Origin: Pseudomonas alkylphenolica
Lineage (GTDB): Bacteria > Pseudomonadota > Gammaproteobacteria > Pseudomonadales > Pseudomonadaceae
Direction of reading: 5' to 3'
DNA: 64,000 nucleotides
Assembly: GCF_004025535.1 (NCBI RefSeq)
Contig: NZ_QJRG01000039.1
Span: forward strand, 186,001 to 250,000
Shown here: in pieces, positions 9,238-18,593 of the stretch
How positions within the stretch are numbered: the stretch's first letter is position 1
Layout of the letters: the number at the start of each line of letters is the position of its first letter
Translations under genes and position numbers: made by a program
Notes under the pieces: generated by a model
The model's database searches: none
Seen by the model: only the letters and a program-made list of their open reading frames with translations
What the model was told of the DNA's origin: nothing

Positions 9238-11883
9238 TCAGCAGTCCAGTGGGTTGCGCTTGTCCGGGTCGATGCCGAACTTGGTGATGGCATCGGCCAC
9301 AACCTTCGGTTCGATCTCGCCACGGTCAGCCAAGGCTTCCAGTGCAGCCAGCACGACGAAGTGACGGTCGACTTCGAAGAAGTGACGCAGCTTCTTGCGG
9401 CTGTCGCTGCGACCGTAGCCATCGGTACCCAGGACTTTGAATTCTTTGCTCGGCACCCACTGACGGATCTGCTCGGCGAACAGTTTCATGTAGTCGGTAG
9501 AGGCAATGACCGGACCCTTGCGACCGTTCAGGCACTGCTCGACGTAGGTCTGCTGTGGCTTCTGGCCAGGCTTGAGGCGGTTGCTGCGCTCTACGGCCAG
9601 GCCGTCGCGACGCAGTTCGTTGAAGCTGGTGACGCTCCAGACGTCGGCGCCGACGTTGAACTCTTCACGCAGGATCTTCGCCGCTTCACGCACTTCACGC
9701 AGGATGGTGCCGGAGCCCATCAGCTGGACGTGATGCGCCGCTTCGCGGGTATCTTCCTCGAGCAGGTACATGCCCTTGATGATGCCTTCCTCGACACCGG
9801 CCGGCATGGCTGGCTGCTGGTAGGACTCGTTCATCACAGTGATGTAGTAGAAGACGTCCTGTTGCTCTTCGGTCATCTTCTTCATGCCGTCCTGGATGAT
9901 CACCGCCAGCTCGTAGCCGTAGGTTGGATCATAGGTGCGGCAGTTCGGGATGGTGCCAGCCATCATGTGGCTGTGACCGTCTTCGTGCTGCAGGCCTTCA
10001 CCGTTGAGGGTGGTACGGCCGGCGGTACCGCCGATCAGGAAACCACGGGTGCGGCTGTCGCCAGCGGCCCAGGCCAGGTCACCGATACGCTGGAAGCCGA
10101 ACATCGAGTAGAAGATGTAGAACGGCAGCATCGGCTGGTTGTGGCAGCTGTACGAAGTACCGGCAGCGATGAACGACGACATGGCGCCGGCTTCGTTGAT
10201 GCCTTCTTCGAGGATCTGGCCTTTCTTGTCTTCGCGGTAGAACATCACCTGGTCTTTATCGACTGGCTCGTAGAGCTGGCCGACGGACGAGTAGATGCCC
10301 AGCTGGCGGAACATGCCTTCCATACCGAAGGTACGGGCTTCGTCCGGGATGATCGGGACGATGCGCTGGCCGATTTCCTTGTCCTTGACCAGTTGCGCGA
10401 GGATCCGCACGAAGGCCATGGTGGTGGAGATTTCACGGTCGCCCGAACCGTCCAGGATCGCCTTCAGGGTTTCCAGTGGCGGGGTCGGTACGCTGAAGCT
10501 CTTGGCGCGGCGTTGTGGCACGAAACCACCGAGGGCGGCACGACGCTCAGCCAGGTAACGGGCTTCGGCACTGCCTTCTTCCGGTTTGAAGAACGGCAGG
10601 TTTTCCAGCTCGTCGTCCTTGACCGGAATGTCGAAGCGGTCGCGGAACTGACGCAGGCTGTCGACGTCGACCTTCTTGGTGTTGTGCGCGGTGTTCTTGG
10701 CTTCGCCAGCACCGGTGCCGTAACCCTTGATGGTCTTGGCCAGGATAACGGTCGGCTGCTCTTTGTGGTTGACCGCCTGGTGGTAGGCTGCATAGACCTT
10801 GTACGGGTCGTGGCCACCACGGTTCAGCTTCCAGATCTCGTCGTCGGACAGGTCTTCGACCATGGCCTTGAGTTCCGGGGTGTTGAAGAAGTGCTCACGG
10901 ACGAACGCGCCGTCCTTGGCCTTGTAGTTCTGGTACTCGCCGTCGATGACTTCGTCCATGCGGCGCTGCAGGGCACCGTTGGTGTCCTTGGCCAGCAGTG
11001 GGTCCCAGAAACGGCCCCAAACCACTTTGTTGACGTTCCAGCCACCGCCACGGAACACGCCTTCGAGTTCCTGGATGATCTTGCCGTTGCCGCGAACCGG
11101 GCCGTCGAGGCGCTGCAGGTTGCAGTTGATGACGAAGATCAGGTTGTCCAGCTTCTCGCGGCCGGCCAGGGCGATCGCGCCCAGGGATTCCGGCTCGTCG
11201 CACTCGCCGTCGCCCATGAAGCACCAGACTTTCTGCTTGCCGGCCGGGATGAAACCACGGGCTTCCAGGTACTTCATGAAGCGAGCCTGGTAGATCGCCT
11301 GGATCGGGCCCAGACCCATGGATACGGTCGGGAACTGCCAGAAGTCAGGCATCAGCCAAGGGTGCGGGTAGGACGACAGGCCCTTGCCATCGACTTCCTG
11401 GCGGAAGTTGTTCATCTGGTCTTCGCTGATGCGGCCTTCCATGAAGGCGCGGGCGTAGACGCCAGGCGAGGCGTGGCCCTGGAAGAACACCAGGTCGCCG
11501 CCGTGTTCTTCGGTCGGGGCCTGGAAGAAGTAGTTGAAGCCGATGTCGTACAGGGTGGCGCTGGAGGCGAAGCTCGAAATGTGGCCGCCCAGATCCGAAT
11601 CTTTCAGGTTGGTGCGCATCACCATGGCCAGCGCGTTCCAACGGACCAACGAGCGAATGCGGCGTTCCATGAACAGGTCGCCAGGCATGCGTGCTTCGTG
11701 GGTAACAGGGATGGTGTTGCGGTATGGCGTGGTGATGGCGTACGGCAGCTGGGAGCCACTACGGGTGGCCAGCTCGCCCATACGGGTCATCAGATAGTGA
11801 GCGCGGTCTTCGCCTTCTTTGTCGAGAACCGACTCCAGGGCGTCCAGCCATTCCTGGGTTTCGACGGGATCGAGGTCTTGCAT
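9238..11883 (-). CDS. aceE: Pyruvate dehydrogenase E1 component (homodimeric type)
   Basis: This 881-residue thiamine-diphosphate enzyme decarboxylates pyruvate and acetylates the lipoyl domain of AceF. Its length and sequence fit the single-chain E1 family: N-terminal DPVETQEWLDALESV, the ThDP/Mg region GDGECDEPESLGAIALAGREKLDNLIFVINCN, and a C-terminal region ending FGIDPDKRNPLDC. It is the first gene of aceEF, and 383 bases separate it from divergent glnE. Two copies of one palindrome in that gap suggest repressor control (see 11994-12060). Confidence 0.97.
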   Translation of the reverse strand: MQDLDPVETQEWLDALESVLDKEGEDRAHYLMTRMGELATRSGSQLPYAITTPYRNTIPVTHEARMPGDLFMERRIRSLVRWNALAMVMRTNLKDSDLGGHISSFASSATLYDIGFNYFFQAPTEEHGGDLVFFQGHASPGVYARAFMEGRISEDQMNNFRQEVDGKGLSSYPHPWLMPDFWQFPTVSMGLGPIQAIYQARFMKYLEARGFIPAGKQKVWCFMGDGECDEPESLGAIALAGREKLDNLIFVINCNLQRLDGPVRGNGKIIQELEGVFRGGGWNVNKVVWGRFWDPLLAKDTNGALQRRMDEVIDGEYQNYKAKDGAFVREHFFNTPELKAMVEDLSDDEIWKLNRGGHDPYKVYAAYHQAVNHKEQPTVILAKTIKGYGTGAGEAKNTAHNTKKVDVDSLRQFRDRFDIPVKDDELENLPFFKPEEGSAEARYLAERRAALGGFVPQRRAKSFSVPTPPLETLKAILDGSGDREISTTMAFVRILAQLVKDKEIGQRIVPIIPDEARTFGMEGMFRQLGIYSSVGQLYEPVDKDQVMFYREDKKGQILEEGINEAGAMSSFIAAGTSYSCHNQPMLPFYIFYSMFGFQRIGDLAWAAGDSRTRGFLIGGTAGRTTLNGEGLQHEDGHSHMMAGTIPNCRTYDPTYGYELAVIIQDGMKKMTEEQQDVFYYITVMNESYQQPAMPAGVEEGIIKGMYLLEEDTREAAHHVQLMGSGTILREVREAAKILREEFNVGADVWSVTSFNELRRDGLAVERSNRLKPGQKPQQTYVEQCLNGRKGPVIASTDYMKLFAEQIRQWVPSKEFKVLGTDGYGRSDSRKKLRHFFEVDRHFVVLAALEALADRGEIEPKVVADAITKFGIDPDKRNPLDC

Positions 11884-11993
11884 GGCTTGCTCCAGGGCGG
11901 AAAGGCTTCCAGAATCGGTTGCCTGAGTTTGCGACTGGCCTTTTGGGCAGACGACATGAAATTCTTGGATTACCGGAGAGTGTACCGGCGTTG

Positions 11994-12008
11994 TGTAGTT
12001 TTACTACA
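11994..12008. promoter_or_regulatory. Palindromic operator 1 upstream of aceE
   Basis: TGTAGTTTTACTACA is a perfect 6-3-6 palindrome, 111 bases upstream of the aceE start. A second copy, in inverted orientation and with one base changed, lies at 12046-12060. The regulator is unknown to me; a GntR/FadR-type pyruvate- or lactate-sensing repressor is one possibility by analogy with E. coli PdhR, although the motif is different. Confidence 0.55.
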
Positions 12009-12045
12009 AATGAATCACCATTTCATGCTTTTGACGTGAAGAAGC

Positions 12046-12060
12046 AGTAGTAAAACTACA
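12046..12060. promoter_or_regulatory. Palindromic operator 2 upstream of aceE
   Basis: AGTAGTAAAACTACA is the reverse complement of operator 1 with a single mismatch. The two palindromes are 52 bases apart centre to centre, close to five DNA turns, so two repressor dimers would sit on the same face of the helix. Function is inferred from this geometry. Confidence 0.55.
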
Positions 12061-12266
12061 GAAAAATGGCTCGTGGCCTCTGTTCGGGTTGTGGGATAAA
12101 TCGATACCGGTGGTTAAAAACAAGTTGCGAAAAGGTTTGCAGCGATGGTTTCTGCCAGAAAATCAGATTTTTCAGCTATTTCTAACTTTTGTATGACAGT
12201 CCAACCGTGGTCAGGGTTTCCTCGCCCGTGCGCTGCCAATCTTTTCTCGCCGATCAAGGATAGTCC

Positions 12267-15203
12267 ATGAGCCTGCCTTTGCTGGCCGTAGTGCCCGCCA
12301 CCCTTGTGCCGTTTGTCAGTCGCAGTGAGCAATCGTTGCGTGACGCCGTTGCCCAGACACCTTCTTTATCCCTCGATAGCTGGACGGTGGAACGTTGGGC
12401 GCAGTTTGCCCGGGTCACCGCAGCCAGCGATTTTGTCTTCGAACAGGCAATACGCGATCCGGCCATGCTCCTTGATCTGGTCGCCAGCGGCGAACTCGAC
12501 CGCAGTTTCGCGCCGGGCGAGTTGTGTGCACATATTGCCGTCGCCACGCAGGCTGCGCAGAGCGAAGACGAGCTGGCGCGCAACCTGCGTCGCCAGCGTA
12601 GCCGCCAGCAGGTGCGGATAATCTGGCGTGACCTGAACCGTCAGGCTGATCTGGTGCAGACCTGTCGTGACCTGTCGGACCTGGCAGACGCGTGTATCGA
12701 TCAGGCGTACCAATGGCTGTACCCGCGTCATTGCCAGCAGTTCGGTACCCCCATCGGCCATCGCAGCGGTCTGCCTCAGCAGATGGTGGTGCTGGGCATG
12801 GGCAAGCTTGGCGCGGTCGAGTTGAACCTGTCGTCGGACATCGACCTGATCTTTGCCTTCCCTGAAGGCGGCGAGACAGAAGGGGTCAAGCGCTCACTGG
12901 ATAACCAGGAGTTCTTCACCCGTCTTGGCCAGCGACTGATCAAGGCCCTGGACCCGATCACCGTCGATGGCTTCGTGTTCCGTGTCGATATGCGCTTGCG
13001 CCCATACGGTTCCGCCGGCGCCCTGGCCCTGAGCTTCAACGCGTTGGAACAGTACTACCAAGACCAGGGCCGCGACTGGGAACGCTACGCGATGATCAAG
13101 GCACGAGTGGTGGCCGGCGACCAGGTGGCCGGGGCGCAGCTGCTGGATATGCTGCGACCTTTCGTTTATCGGCGTTATCTGGACTTCTCCGCCATCGAAG
13201 CGCTGCGCACCATGAAGCAGCTGATCCAGCAGGAAGTACGGCGCAAGGGCATGGCCGACAACATCAAGCTGGGTGCCGGTGGCATTCGCGAAGTCGAGTT
13301 TATTGCCCAGGCGTTTCAGCTGATCCATGGCGGGCGCGACCTGAGCCTGCAACAGCGACCTTTGCTTAAAGTCCTGTCGACCCTTGAAGGGCAGGGCTAT
13401 CTGCCGCCTGCAGTGGTTGCCGAGCTGCGCGAAGGCTATGAATTTCTGCGTTACACCGAGCACGCGATCCAGGCGATTGCCGACCGTCAGACCCAGATGT
13501 TGCCGGATGATGAGCTGGACCGTGTGCGTATTGCCTTCATGCTCGGTTTTAGTAACTGGGCGAGCTTCCGTGACCAGCTGATGTATTGGCGCGGGCGCAT
13601 CGACTGGCACTTCCGTCAGGTCATCGCCGATCCGGATGAGGATGAAAACGAAGAGGGCGAGGTCATTGTCGGCGGTGAATGGCTGCCGCTTTGGGAAGAA
13701 GTCCAGAATGAAGAGGCCGCGTGCCGTCAGTTGCAGGAAGCCGGTTTCGCCGATCCGGGCAAGGCGCTCAAACAACTCGCCGGGCTGCGTGCCAGTCCGC
13801 AGCTGCGGGCCATGCAACGCTTGGGGCGTGAGCGCCTGGACGCTTTCATTCCACGCTTGTTGGCACAAGCGGTGGAACATGCCGACCCGGACCTGGTACT
13901 GGAGCGCGTGTTGCCACTGGTAGAAGCGGTAGCCCGGCGCTCGGCCTATCTGGTGCTGCTGACCGAGAACCCCGGGGCGCTGCGTCGCTTGCTGACTTTG
14001 TGCGCCGCCAGCCCGTGGATCGCCGAACAGATCACCCGCTTCCCGCTGCTGCTCGATGAGCTGCTGAACGAAGGCCGCTTGTACAGCCCGCCGTTGGCGC
14101 CGGAACTTGCGGCCGAGCTGAATGAGCGGCTTACGCGGATTCCCGAGGACGATCTGGAGCAGCAGATGGAAGCGCTGCGTCACTTCAAACTGGCTCATAA
14201 CCTGCGTGTGGCAGCGTCGGAAATCGCCGGGAATCTACCACTGATGAAGGTAAGCGATTACCTCACCTGGCTGGCCGAAGCCATCCTCAATCAGGTACTG
14301 GCCCTGGCCTGGCGCCAGACCGTGGCGCGCCATGGTCAGCCCAAACGCAGTGATGGCACTTTGTGCGATCCGGGTTTCATTATCGTGGGCTATGGCAAGG
14401 TTGGTGGCATCGAGCTAGGCCATGGCTCGGACCTGGACCTGGTGTTTGTCCATGATGGCGACCCTCAGGCCGAAACCGATGGCGCCAAACCCATCGACGG
14501 CGCCCAGTTCTTCACCCGGCTGGGGCAGCGGATCATTCACATGCTGACCACCCAGACCAACTCCGGTCAGCTCTATGATGTGGACATGCGCTTGCGGCCT
14601 TCCGGGGCGTCGGGGCTGCTGGTCAGCTCGCTGGGTGCCTTCGAGCGCTATCAGCTGAATGAAGCCTGGACCTGGGAGCATCAGGCACTGGTGCGGGCGC
14701 GGGTACTGGTCGGCTGCCCGCACGTGGGAACGGCCTTCGAGGCCGTACGGGCCAAGGTACTGGGCAAGGCACGCGACCTGTCCAAGCTGCAGGCCGAGGT
14801 CAGCGAAATGCGCGCCAAGATGCGCGACAACCTGGGTACCCGCATCAGTGCTGCGGGCACCGGCCCCAATGCCTTCGCACCGGGGGTGCCCTTCGATATC
14901 AAGCAGGATGCCGGTGGTATCGTCGATATCGAATTTATGGTGCAATACGCCGCTTTGGCCTGGTCTCACGACCACCCGGCACTGCTGCGCTGGACCGATA
15001 ACATCCGCATTCTCGAAGAGCTTGAGCAGGCCGGGCTGATGCCCGCCAGCGATGCGGTGCTGCTGCGTGAGGTGTACAAGGCCTTTCGTTCGGCCGCACA
15101 CCGCCAGGCCCTGCAGAAGCAGGCGGGAGTGATCGATGCCTCGCAGTTCGTGCAGGAGCGCGGCGAAGTACGACGTATCTGGGCTGAACTGGGCCTGACA
15201 TAA
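12267..15203 (+). CDS. glnE: Bifunctional glutamine synthetase adenylyltransferase/deadenylase GlnE
   Basis: This 978-residue enzyme adenylylates and deadenylylates glutamine synthetase in response to PII and glutamine. Two related nucleotidyltransferase domains are visible: an N-terminal removase domain (about 90-440, GMGKLGAVELNLSSDIDLIF) and a C-terminal transferase domain (about 550-970, GYGKVGGIELGHGSDLDLVF). Each has the G-S-D-x-D metal-binding core. The glutamate-rich linker DEDENEEGEV (about 455-465) separates the halves. Length and layout match the family. AAGGATAGTCC precedes the start. The gene sits between aceE and waaF; ilvE, which I recall between glnE and waaF in some other pseudomonads, is absent here. 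Confidence 0.97.
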   Translation: MSLPLLAVVPATLVPFVSRSEQSLRDAVAQTPSLSLDSWTVERWAQFARVTAASDFVFEQAIRDPAMLLDLVASGELDRSFAPGELCAHIAVATQAAQSEDELARNLRRQRSRQQVRIIWRDLNRQADLVQTCRDLSDLADACIDQAYQWLYPRHCQQFGTPIGHRSGLPQQMVVLGMGKLGAVELNLSSDIDLIFAFPEGGETEGVKRSLDNQEFFTRLGQRLIKALDPITVDGFVFRVDMRLRPYGSAGALALSFNALEQYYQDQGRDWERYAMIKARVVAGDQVAGAQLLDMLRPFVYRRYLDFSAIEALRTMKQLIQQEVRRKGMADNIKLGAGGIREVEFIAQAFQLIHGGRDLSLQQRPLLKVLSTLEGQGYLPPAVVAELREGYEFLRYTEHAIQAIADRQTQMLPDDELDRVRIAFMLGFSNWASFRDQLMYWRGRIDWHFRQVIADPDEDENEEGEVIVGGEWLPLWEEVQNEEAACRQLQEAGFADPGKALKQLAGLRASPQLRAMQRLGRERLDAFIPRLLAQAVEHADPDLVLERVLPLVEAVARRSAYLVLLTENPGALRRLLTLCAASPWIAEQITRFPLLLDELLNEGRLYSPPLAPELAAELNERLTRIPEDDLEQQMEALRHFKLAHNLRVAASEIAGNLPLMKVSDYLTWLAEAILNQVLALAWRQTVARHGQPKRSDGTLCDPGFIIVGYGKVGGIELGHGSDLDLVFVHDGDPQAETDGAKPIDGAQFFTRLGQRIIHMLTTQTNSGQLYDVDMRLRPSGASGLLVSSLGAFERYQLNEAWTWEHQALVRARVLVGCPHVGTAFEAVRAKVLGKARDLSKLQAEVSEMRAKMRDNLGTRISAAGTGPNAFAPGVPFDIKQDAGGIVDIEFMVQYAALAWSHDHPALLRWTDNIRILEELEQAGLMPASDAVLLREVYKAFRSAAHRQALQKQAGVIDASQFVQERGEVRRIWAELGLT

Positions 15204-15227
15204 GCGGTTAAACCAGGCGAATCAGGC

Positions 15228-15242
15228 GGCAGGAAGCCTGCC
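15228..15242. other. Small hairpin after glnE
   Basis: GGCAGG-AAG-CCTGCC forms a perfect six-base-pair stem 25 bases after the glnE stop. No T tract follows, so it is not a convincing terminator; it may be a 3'-end structure or have no role. Confidence 0.35.
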
Positions 15243-15302
15243 ACGACCACACTACAGCCCGAGTGGCGTACACTGGTCGACATATAGCCTGAATATAAAG
15301 AA

Positions 15303-15340
15303 GGGAGGCCAGGCTGTTCGCGGACAGGCTGTAGCCTCCC
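15303..15340 (+). promoter_or_regulatory. Hairpin in the waaF leader
   Basis: GGGAGGC (15303-15309) pairs with GCCTCCC (15334-15340), and inside it CTGT pairs with ACAG around TCGCGG, giving a two-tier hairpin that ends 20 bases before the waaF ATG. There is no T tract. It could be a leader structure that sets LPS-operon expression or a remnant of an older junction (glnE-ilvE in relatives). Confidence 0.4.
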
Positions 15341-15360
15341 TGATCGTTTCTGGATAAAGC

Positions 15361-16410
15361 ATGAGAATTTTGATCATTGGCCCAAGCTGGGTGGGCGACA
15401 TGGTAATGGCGCAAACCCTGTTCCATTGCCTGAAGCAGCAACATCCGGCGTGTGTGATCGATGTGCTGGCACCCGAGTGGAGCCGGCCGATCCTCGAACG
15501 CATGCCCGAAGTGCGCCAGGCCTTGAGCTTTCCGCTCGGCCACGGCGCGCTGGAACTGGCAACCCGTCGACGCATCGGCAAGTCCCTGGCAGGTCAATAC
15601 GACCAGGCGATCCTGCTGCCCAACTCCCTGAAGTCGGCGTTGGTGCCGTTTTTTGCCGGCATTCCCAAGCGCACCGGCTGGCGTGGCGAGCTGCGCTTCG
15701 GCCTGCTCAATGACGTGCGCAAGCTGGACAAAGCGCGTTACCCGCTGATGATCGAGCGCTTCATGGCGCTGGCTTATCCGGCCGGTACCGAGCTGCCCAA
15801 GCCGTACCCGCGCCCGAGCCTGGAGATTGAAGCAGCTAGCCGCGATGCCGCTCTGGCCAAGTTCGGTTTGACGCTGGACCGCCCGGTGCTGGCGCTGTGC
15901 CCAGGTGCCGAATTTGGCGAAGCCAAGCGCTGGCCCTCGGAGCATTACGCCAAAGTCGCCGAAGCCAAGATCCGTGAGGGCTGGCAGGTGTGGCTGTTTG
16001 GCTCGAAGAACGACCACGCGGTGGGCGAGTCGATCCGTGACCGGCTGATCCCCGGCCTGCGTGAAGAGTCTTATAACCTCAGCGGCGAAACCTCGTTGGC
16101 CGAGGCCATTGACTTGCTGTCCTGCAGCGACGCGGTGGTGTCCAACGACTCGGGCCTGATGCATGTGGCTGCAGCGTTGAACCGCCCGCTGGTGGCCGTT
16201 TACGGCTCGACCTCGCCGGGCTTTACCCCGCCGTTGGCCGAACAGGTCGAGATCGTCCGCCTGGGCCTTGAGTGCAGCCCGTGCTTTGATCGCACCTGCC
16301 GCTTCGGCCATTACAACTGCTTGCGTCAACTTGAGCCAGAGGCCGTGGTGGCTGCATTGCAGCGCCTCAATGGACCAAGCCTTGTCGATGTCCTGGCTGA
16401 GGTCGATTAA
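15361..16410 (+). CDS. waaF: ADP-heptose:LPS heptosyltransferase II WaaF
   Basis: This 349-residue glycosyltransferase family 9 enzyme adds the second heptose to the LPS inner core. It starts MRILIIGPSWVGDMVMAQTL, typical of WaaF, and has the family-9 signatures CPGAEFGEAKRWP and SNDSGLMHVAAALNRPLVAVYGSTSPGFTPP. A cysteine pair region (CSPCFDRTC) is near the C-terminus. It is the first gene of a seven-gene plus-strand operon. Its stop is directly followed by the waaC start. Confidence 0.95.
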   Translation: MRILIIGPSWVGDMVMAQTLFHCLKQQHPACVIDVLAPEWSRPILERMPEVRQALSFPLGHGALELATRRRIGKSLAGQYDQAILLPNSLKSALVPFFAGIPKRTGWRGELRFGLLNDVRKLDKARYPLMIERFMALAYPAGTELPKPYPRPSLEIEAASRDAALAKFGLTLDRPVLALCPGAEFGEAKRWPSEHYAKVAEAKIREGWQVWLFGSKNDHAVGESIRDRLIPGLREESYNLSGETSLAEAIDLLSCSDAVVSNDSGLMHVAAALNRPLVAVYGSTSPGFTPPLAEQVEIVRLGLECSPCFDRTCRFGHYNCLRQLEPEAVVAALQRLNGPSLVDVLAEVD

Positions 16411-17469
16411 GTGCGGGTACTGCTGATCAAGACGTCTTCTCTGGGCGATGTGATTCATGCGCTGCCGGCGCTCACCGATGCTGCCCGGGCGATTCCGGGT
16501 ATCCGCTTCGATTGGGTGGTCGAGGAAGGCTTTGCCGAGATCCCGAGCTGGCACCCGGCGGTCGACAAGGTAATCCCGGTGGCCATCCGGCGCTGGCGCA
16601 AGAACCTCTGGCAGACCTACAAGAACGGTGAATGGCGCCAGTTCAAACAGCGCCTGCGCGAAACCCAATACGATTTGGTGATCGATGCCCAGGGGCTGGT
16701 CAAGTCGGCCTGGCTGACCCGTTACGTGAAGGCGCCGGTGGCCGGGCTCGACCGTTATTCGGCCCGTGAAGGGTTGGCCAGCCGCTTCTATGACCGGCGC
16801 TTTTCGGTGCAGCGTGGGCAGCATGCCGTGGAGCGCGTGCGCCAGCTGTTCGCCCTGGCCTTGGGCTACGACCTGCCGGCAGGCCTTGGCGACTACGGTC
16901 TGGACCTGGATCGTTTGCAACTGCCACCGGCAGCCCCGTTTGTGGTGTTCCTGCATGGCACCACCTGGGCCACCAAGCACTGGCCAGAGGCGTACTGGCG
17001 GCAGTTGGCCGAACGCCTTGGCCAGCAAGGTCTGCAGGTACGCTTGCCGTGGGGTAACCCGACGGAGCAGGCGCGTGCCGAACGCATCGCCAAGGGCTTG
17101 AATAATTGCCAGGTGCTGCCCAAATTGAATCTGGTCGGCGTCGCCCGCGTGCTGGCTGCCGCCAAGGCCTGTGTGGCGGTAGATACCGGCCTCGGGCACC
17201 TGGCCGCGGCGCTGGATGTGCCGACCCTGTCGTTGTTCGGCCCGACCAACCCTGGCCTGACCGGTGCCTATGGCAAGTCCCAGGTGCACCTGGCCAGCGA
17301 CTTTTCCTGCGCACCGTGCCTGCAGAAAAAATGCACTTACAAACCGAGCGCTGATGACCAGCGCCGGTTCGATCTCAAACGCGAGTGGCCATTGTGCTTC
17401 ACTCGCCTGAATCCCGAGCGTGTGGCGAGCCAATTGCGCGCGTTGCTGCTGGCTGAGGATGTTCGTTGA
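16411..17469 (+). CDS. waaC: ADP-heptose:LPS heptosyltransferase I WaaC
   Basis: This 352-residue family-9 glycosyltransferase adds the first heptose to Kdo. The start MRVLLIKTSSLGDVIHALPAL is diagnostic for WaaC. DTGLGHLAAALDVPTLSLFGPTNPGLTG is the donor-binding region. Translation starts at GTG, immediately after the waaF TAA, and the stop overlaps the waaG start (TGATG), so the genes are translationally coupled. Confidence 0.95.
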   Translation: MRVLLIKTSSLGDVIHALPALTDAARAIPGIRFDWVVEEGFAEIPSWHPAVDKVIPVAIRRWRKNLWQTYKNGEWRQFKQRLRETQYDLVIDAQGLVKSAWLTRYVKAPVAGLDRYSAREGLASRFYDRRFSVQRGQHAVERVRQLFALALGYDLPAGLGDYGLDLDRLQLPPAAPFVVFLHGTTWATKHWPEAYWRQLAERLGQQGLQVRLPWGNPTEQARAERIAKGLNNCQVLPKLNLVGVARVLAAAKACVAVDTGLGHLAAALDVPTLSLFGPTNPGLTGAYGKSQVHLASDFSCAPCLQKKCTYKPSADDQRRFDLKREWPLCFTRLNPERVASQLRALLLAEDVR

Positions 17470-18593
17470 TGCAACTGGCTTTTGTGCTGTACAAATATTT
17501 CCCCTTCGGTGGCCTGCAGCGCGATTTCATGCGCATTGCCCTCGAGTGCCAGCGTCGTGGTCACAAGATCCGCGTCTACACGCTGATCTGGGAAGGCGAC
17601 GTGCCTGAAGGCTTTGAAGTGCTGGTGGCGCCGGTCAAGGCGTTGTTCAACCATCGGCGCAACGAGAAACTCAGCGCCTGGATGGAAGCAGACCTGGCCA
17701 AGCGGCCGGTAGACCGCCTGATCGGTTTCAACAAGATGCCGGGGCTGGATGTCTACTACGCCGCAGACGGCTGCTTTGAAGACAAGGCGCAGAACCTGCG
17801 CAATTCGCTTTACCGGCGCTGGGGCCGCTACCGGCATTTTGCCGAGTACGAGCGGGCGGTGTTTGCCAGGGACGCCAAGACCGAGATCCTGATGATCTCG
17901 GAAGTCCAGCAGCCGCTGTTCATCAAGCATTACGACACGCCGCTGGAGCGTTTCCACCTGCTGCCACCGGGCATTTCCCAGGACCGCCGCGCGCCGGCCA
18001 ATGCCGCCGAGATTCGCGCCGAGTTCCGCCGCGAGTTCGACCTCAAGGATGACCAGCTGCTGATGGTGCAGATCGGCTCCGGGTTCAAGACCAAAGGCGT
18101 CGACCGCAGCCTCAAGGCCCTGGCGGCCTTGCCGTCGGCACTGCGCAAGCGCACGCGGTTGATGGTCATCGGCCAGGATGATCCCAAGGTGTTCCAGCTG
18201 CAAAGCGCGACCCTGGGCCTGACCGATCAGGTGCAGTTCCTCAAGGGGCGCAGCGATATCCCGCGTTTCCTGCTGGGCGCTGACCTGCTGATTCACCCGG
18301 CGTACAACGAAAACACCGGCACGGTGCTGCTTGAAGCGCTGGTCGCCGGCTTGCCGGTGCTGGTGTCCGCCGTGTGCGGCTACGCCCACTACATCGCCGA
18401 AGCCGACAGCGGCCTGGTGCTCGATGAGCCGTTCGAACAGGAGCAGCTCAACCAGTACCTGCAACGCATGCTCGAAGACGATGCCGCCCGCAGCAGCTGG
18501 GGGCAGAACGGGTTGGCCTTTGCCGACAGCGCCGACCTCTACAGCATGCCCGAGCATGCCGCCGACGTGATCCTGGCACCGGAGCGTAAATGA
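17469..18593 (+). CDS. waaG: LPS core glycosyltransferase WaaG
   Basis: This 374-residue GT-B enzyme of family 4 by its signatures transfers the first outer-core hexose onto heptose II (galactosamine in P. aeruginosa, glucose in enterics). It starts MQLAFVLYKYFPFGGLQRDF, typical of WaaG. The sugar-nucleotide site includes IGSGFKTKGVDRSLKALA and HPAYNENTGTVLLEALVAGLPVL with the EX7E-type glutamates. I used ATG 17469, overlapping the waaC stop, rather than TTG 17466. It overlaps waaP by four bases. Confidence 0.93.
   Translation: MQLAFVLYKYFPFGGLQRDFMRIALECQRRGHKIRVYTLIWEGDVPEGFEVLVAPVKALFNHRRNEKLSAWMEADLAKRPVDRLIGFNKMPGLDVYYAADGCFEDKAQNLRNSLYRRWGRYRHFAEYERAVFARDAKTEILMISEVQQPLFIKHYDTPLERFHLLPPGISQDRRAPANAAEIRAEFRREFDLKDDQLLMVQIGSGFKTKGVDRSLKALAALPSALRKRTRLMVIGQDDPKVFQLQSATLGLTDQVQFLKGRSDIPRFLLGADLLIHPAYNENTGTVLLEALVAGLPVLVSAVCGYAHYIAEADSGLVLDEPFEQEQLNQYLQRMLEDDAARSSWGQNGLAFADSADLYSMPEHAADVILAPERK

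Larger units (their letters stand above)
11884..12266. other. Divergent aceE-glnE intergenic region
   Basis: These 383 bases contain no gene that I can support. They hold the aceE promoter region, two near-identical palindromes (11994-12008 and 12046-12060), an AT-rich stretch (12105-12200) and the glnE leader with AAGGA before its ATG. The AT-rich part could hold promoters for both directions. Confidence 0.7.

Noticed and set aside
7543..12039. A 1498-codon open frame on the plus strand
   Set aside because: It lies antisense to aceF and aceE, whose protein sequences are unmistakable. Long antisense frames are common in high-G+C genes, and its translation has no family features.
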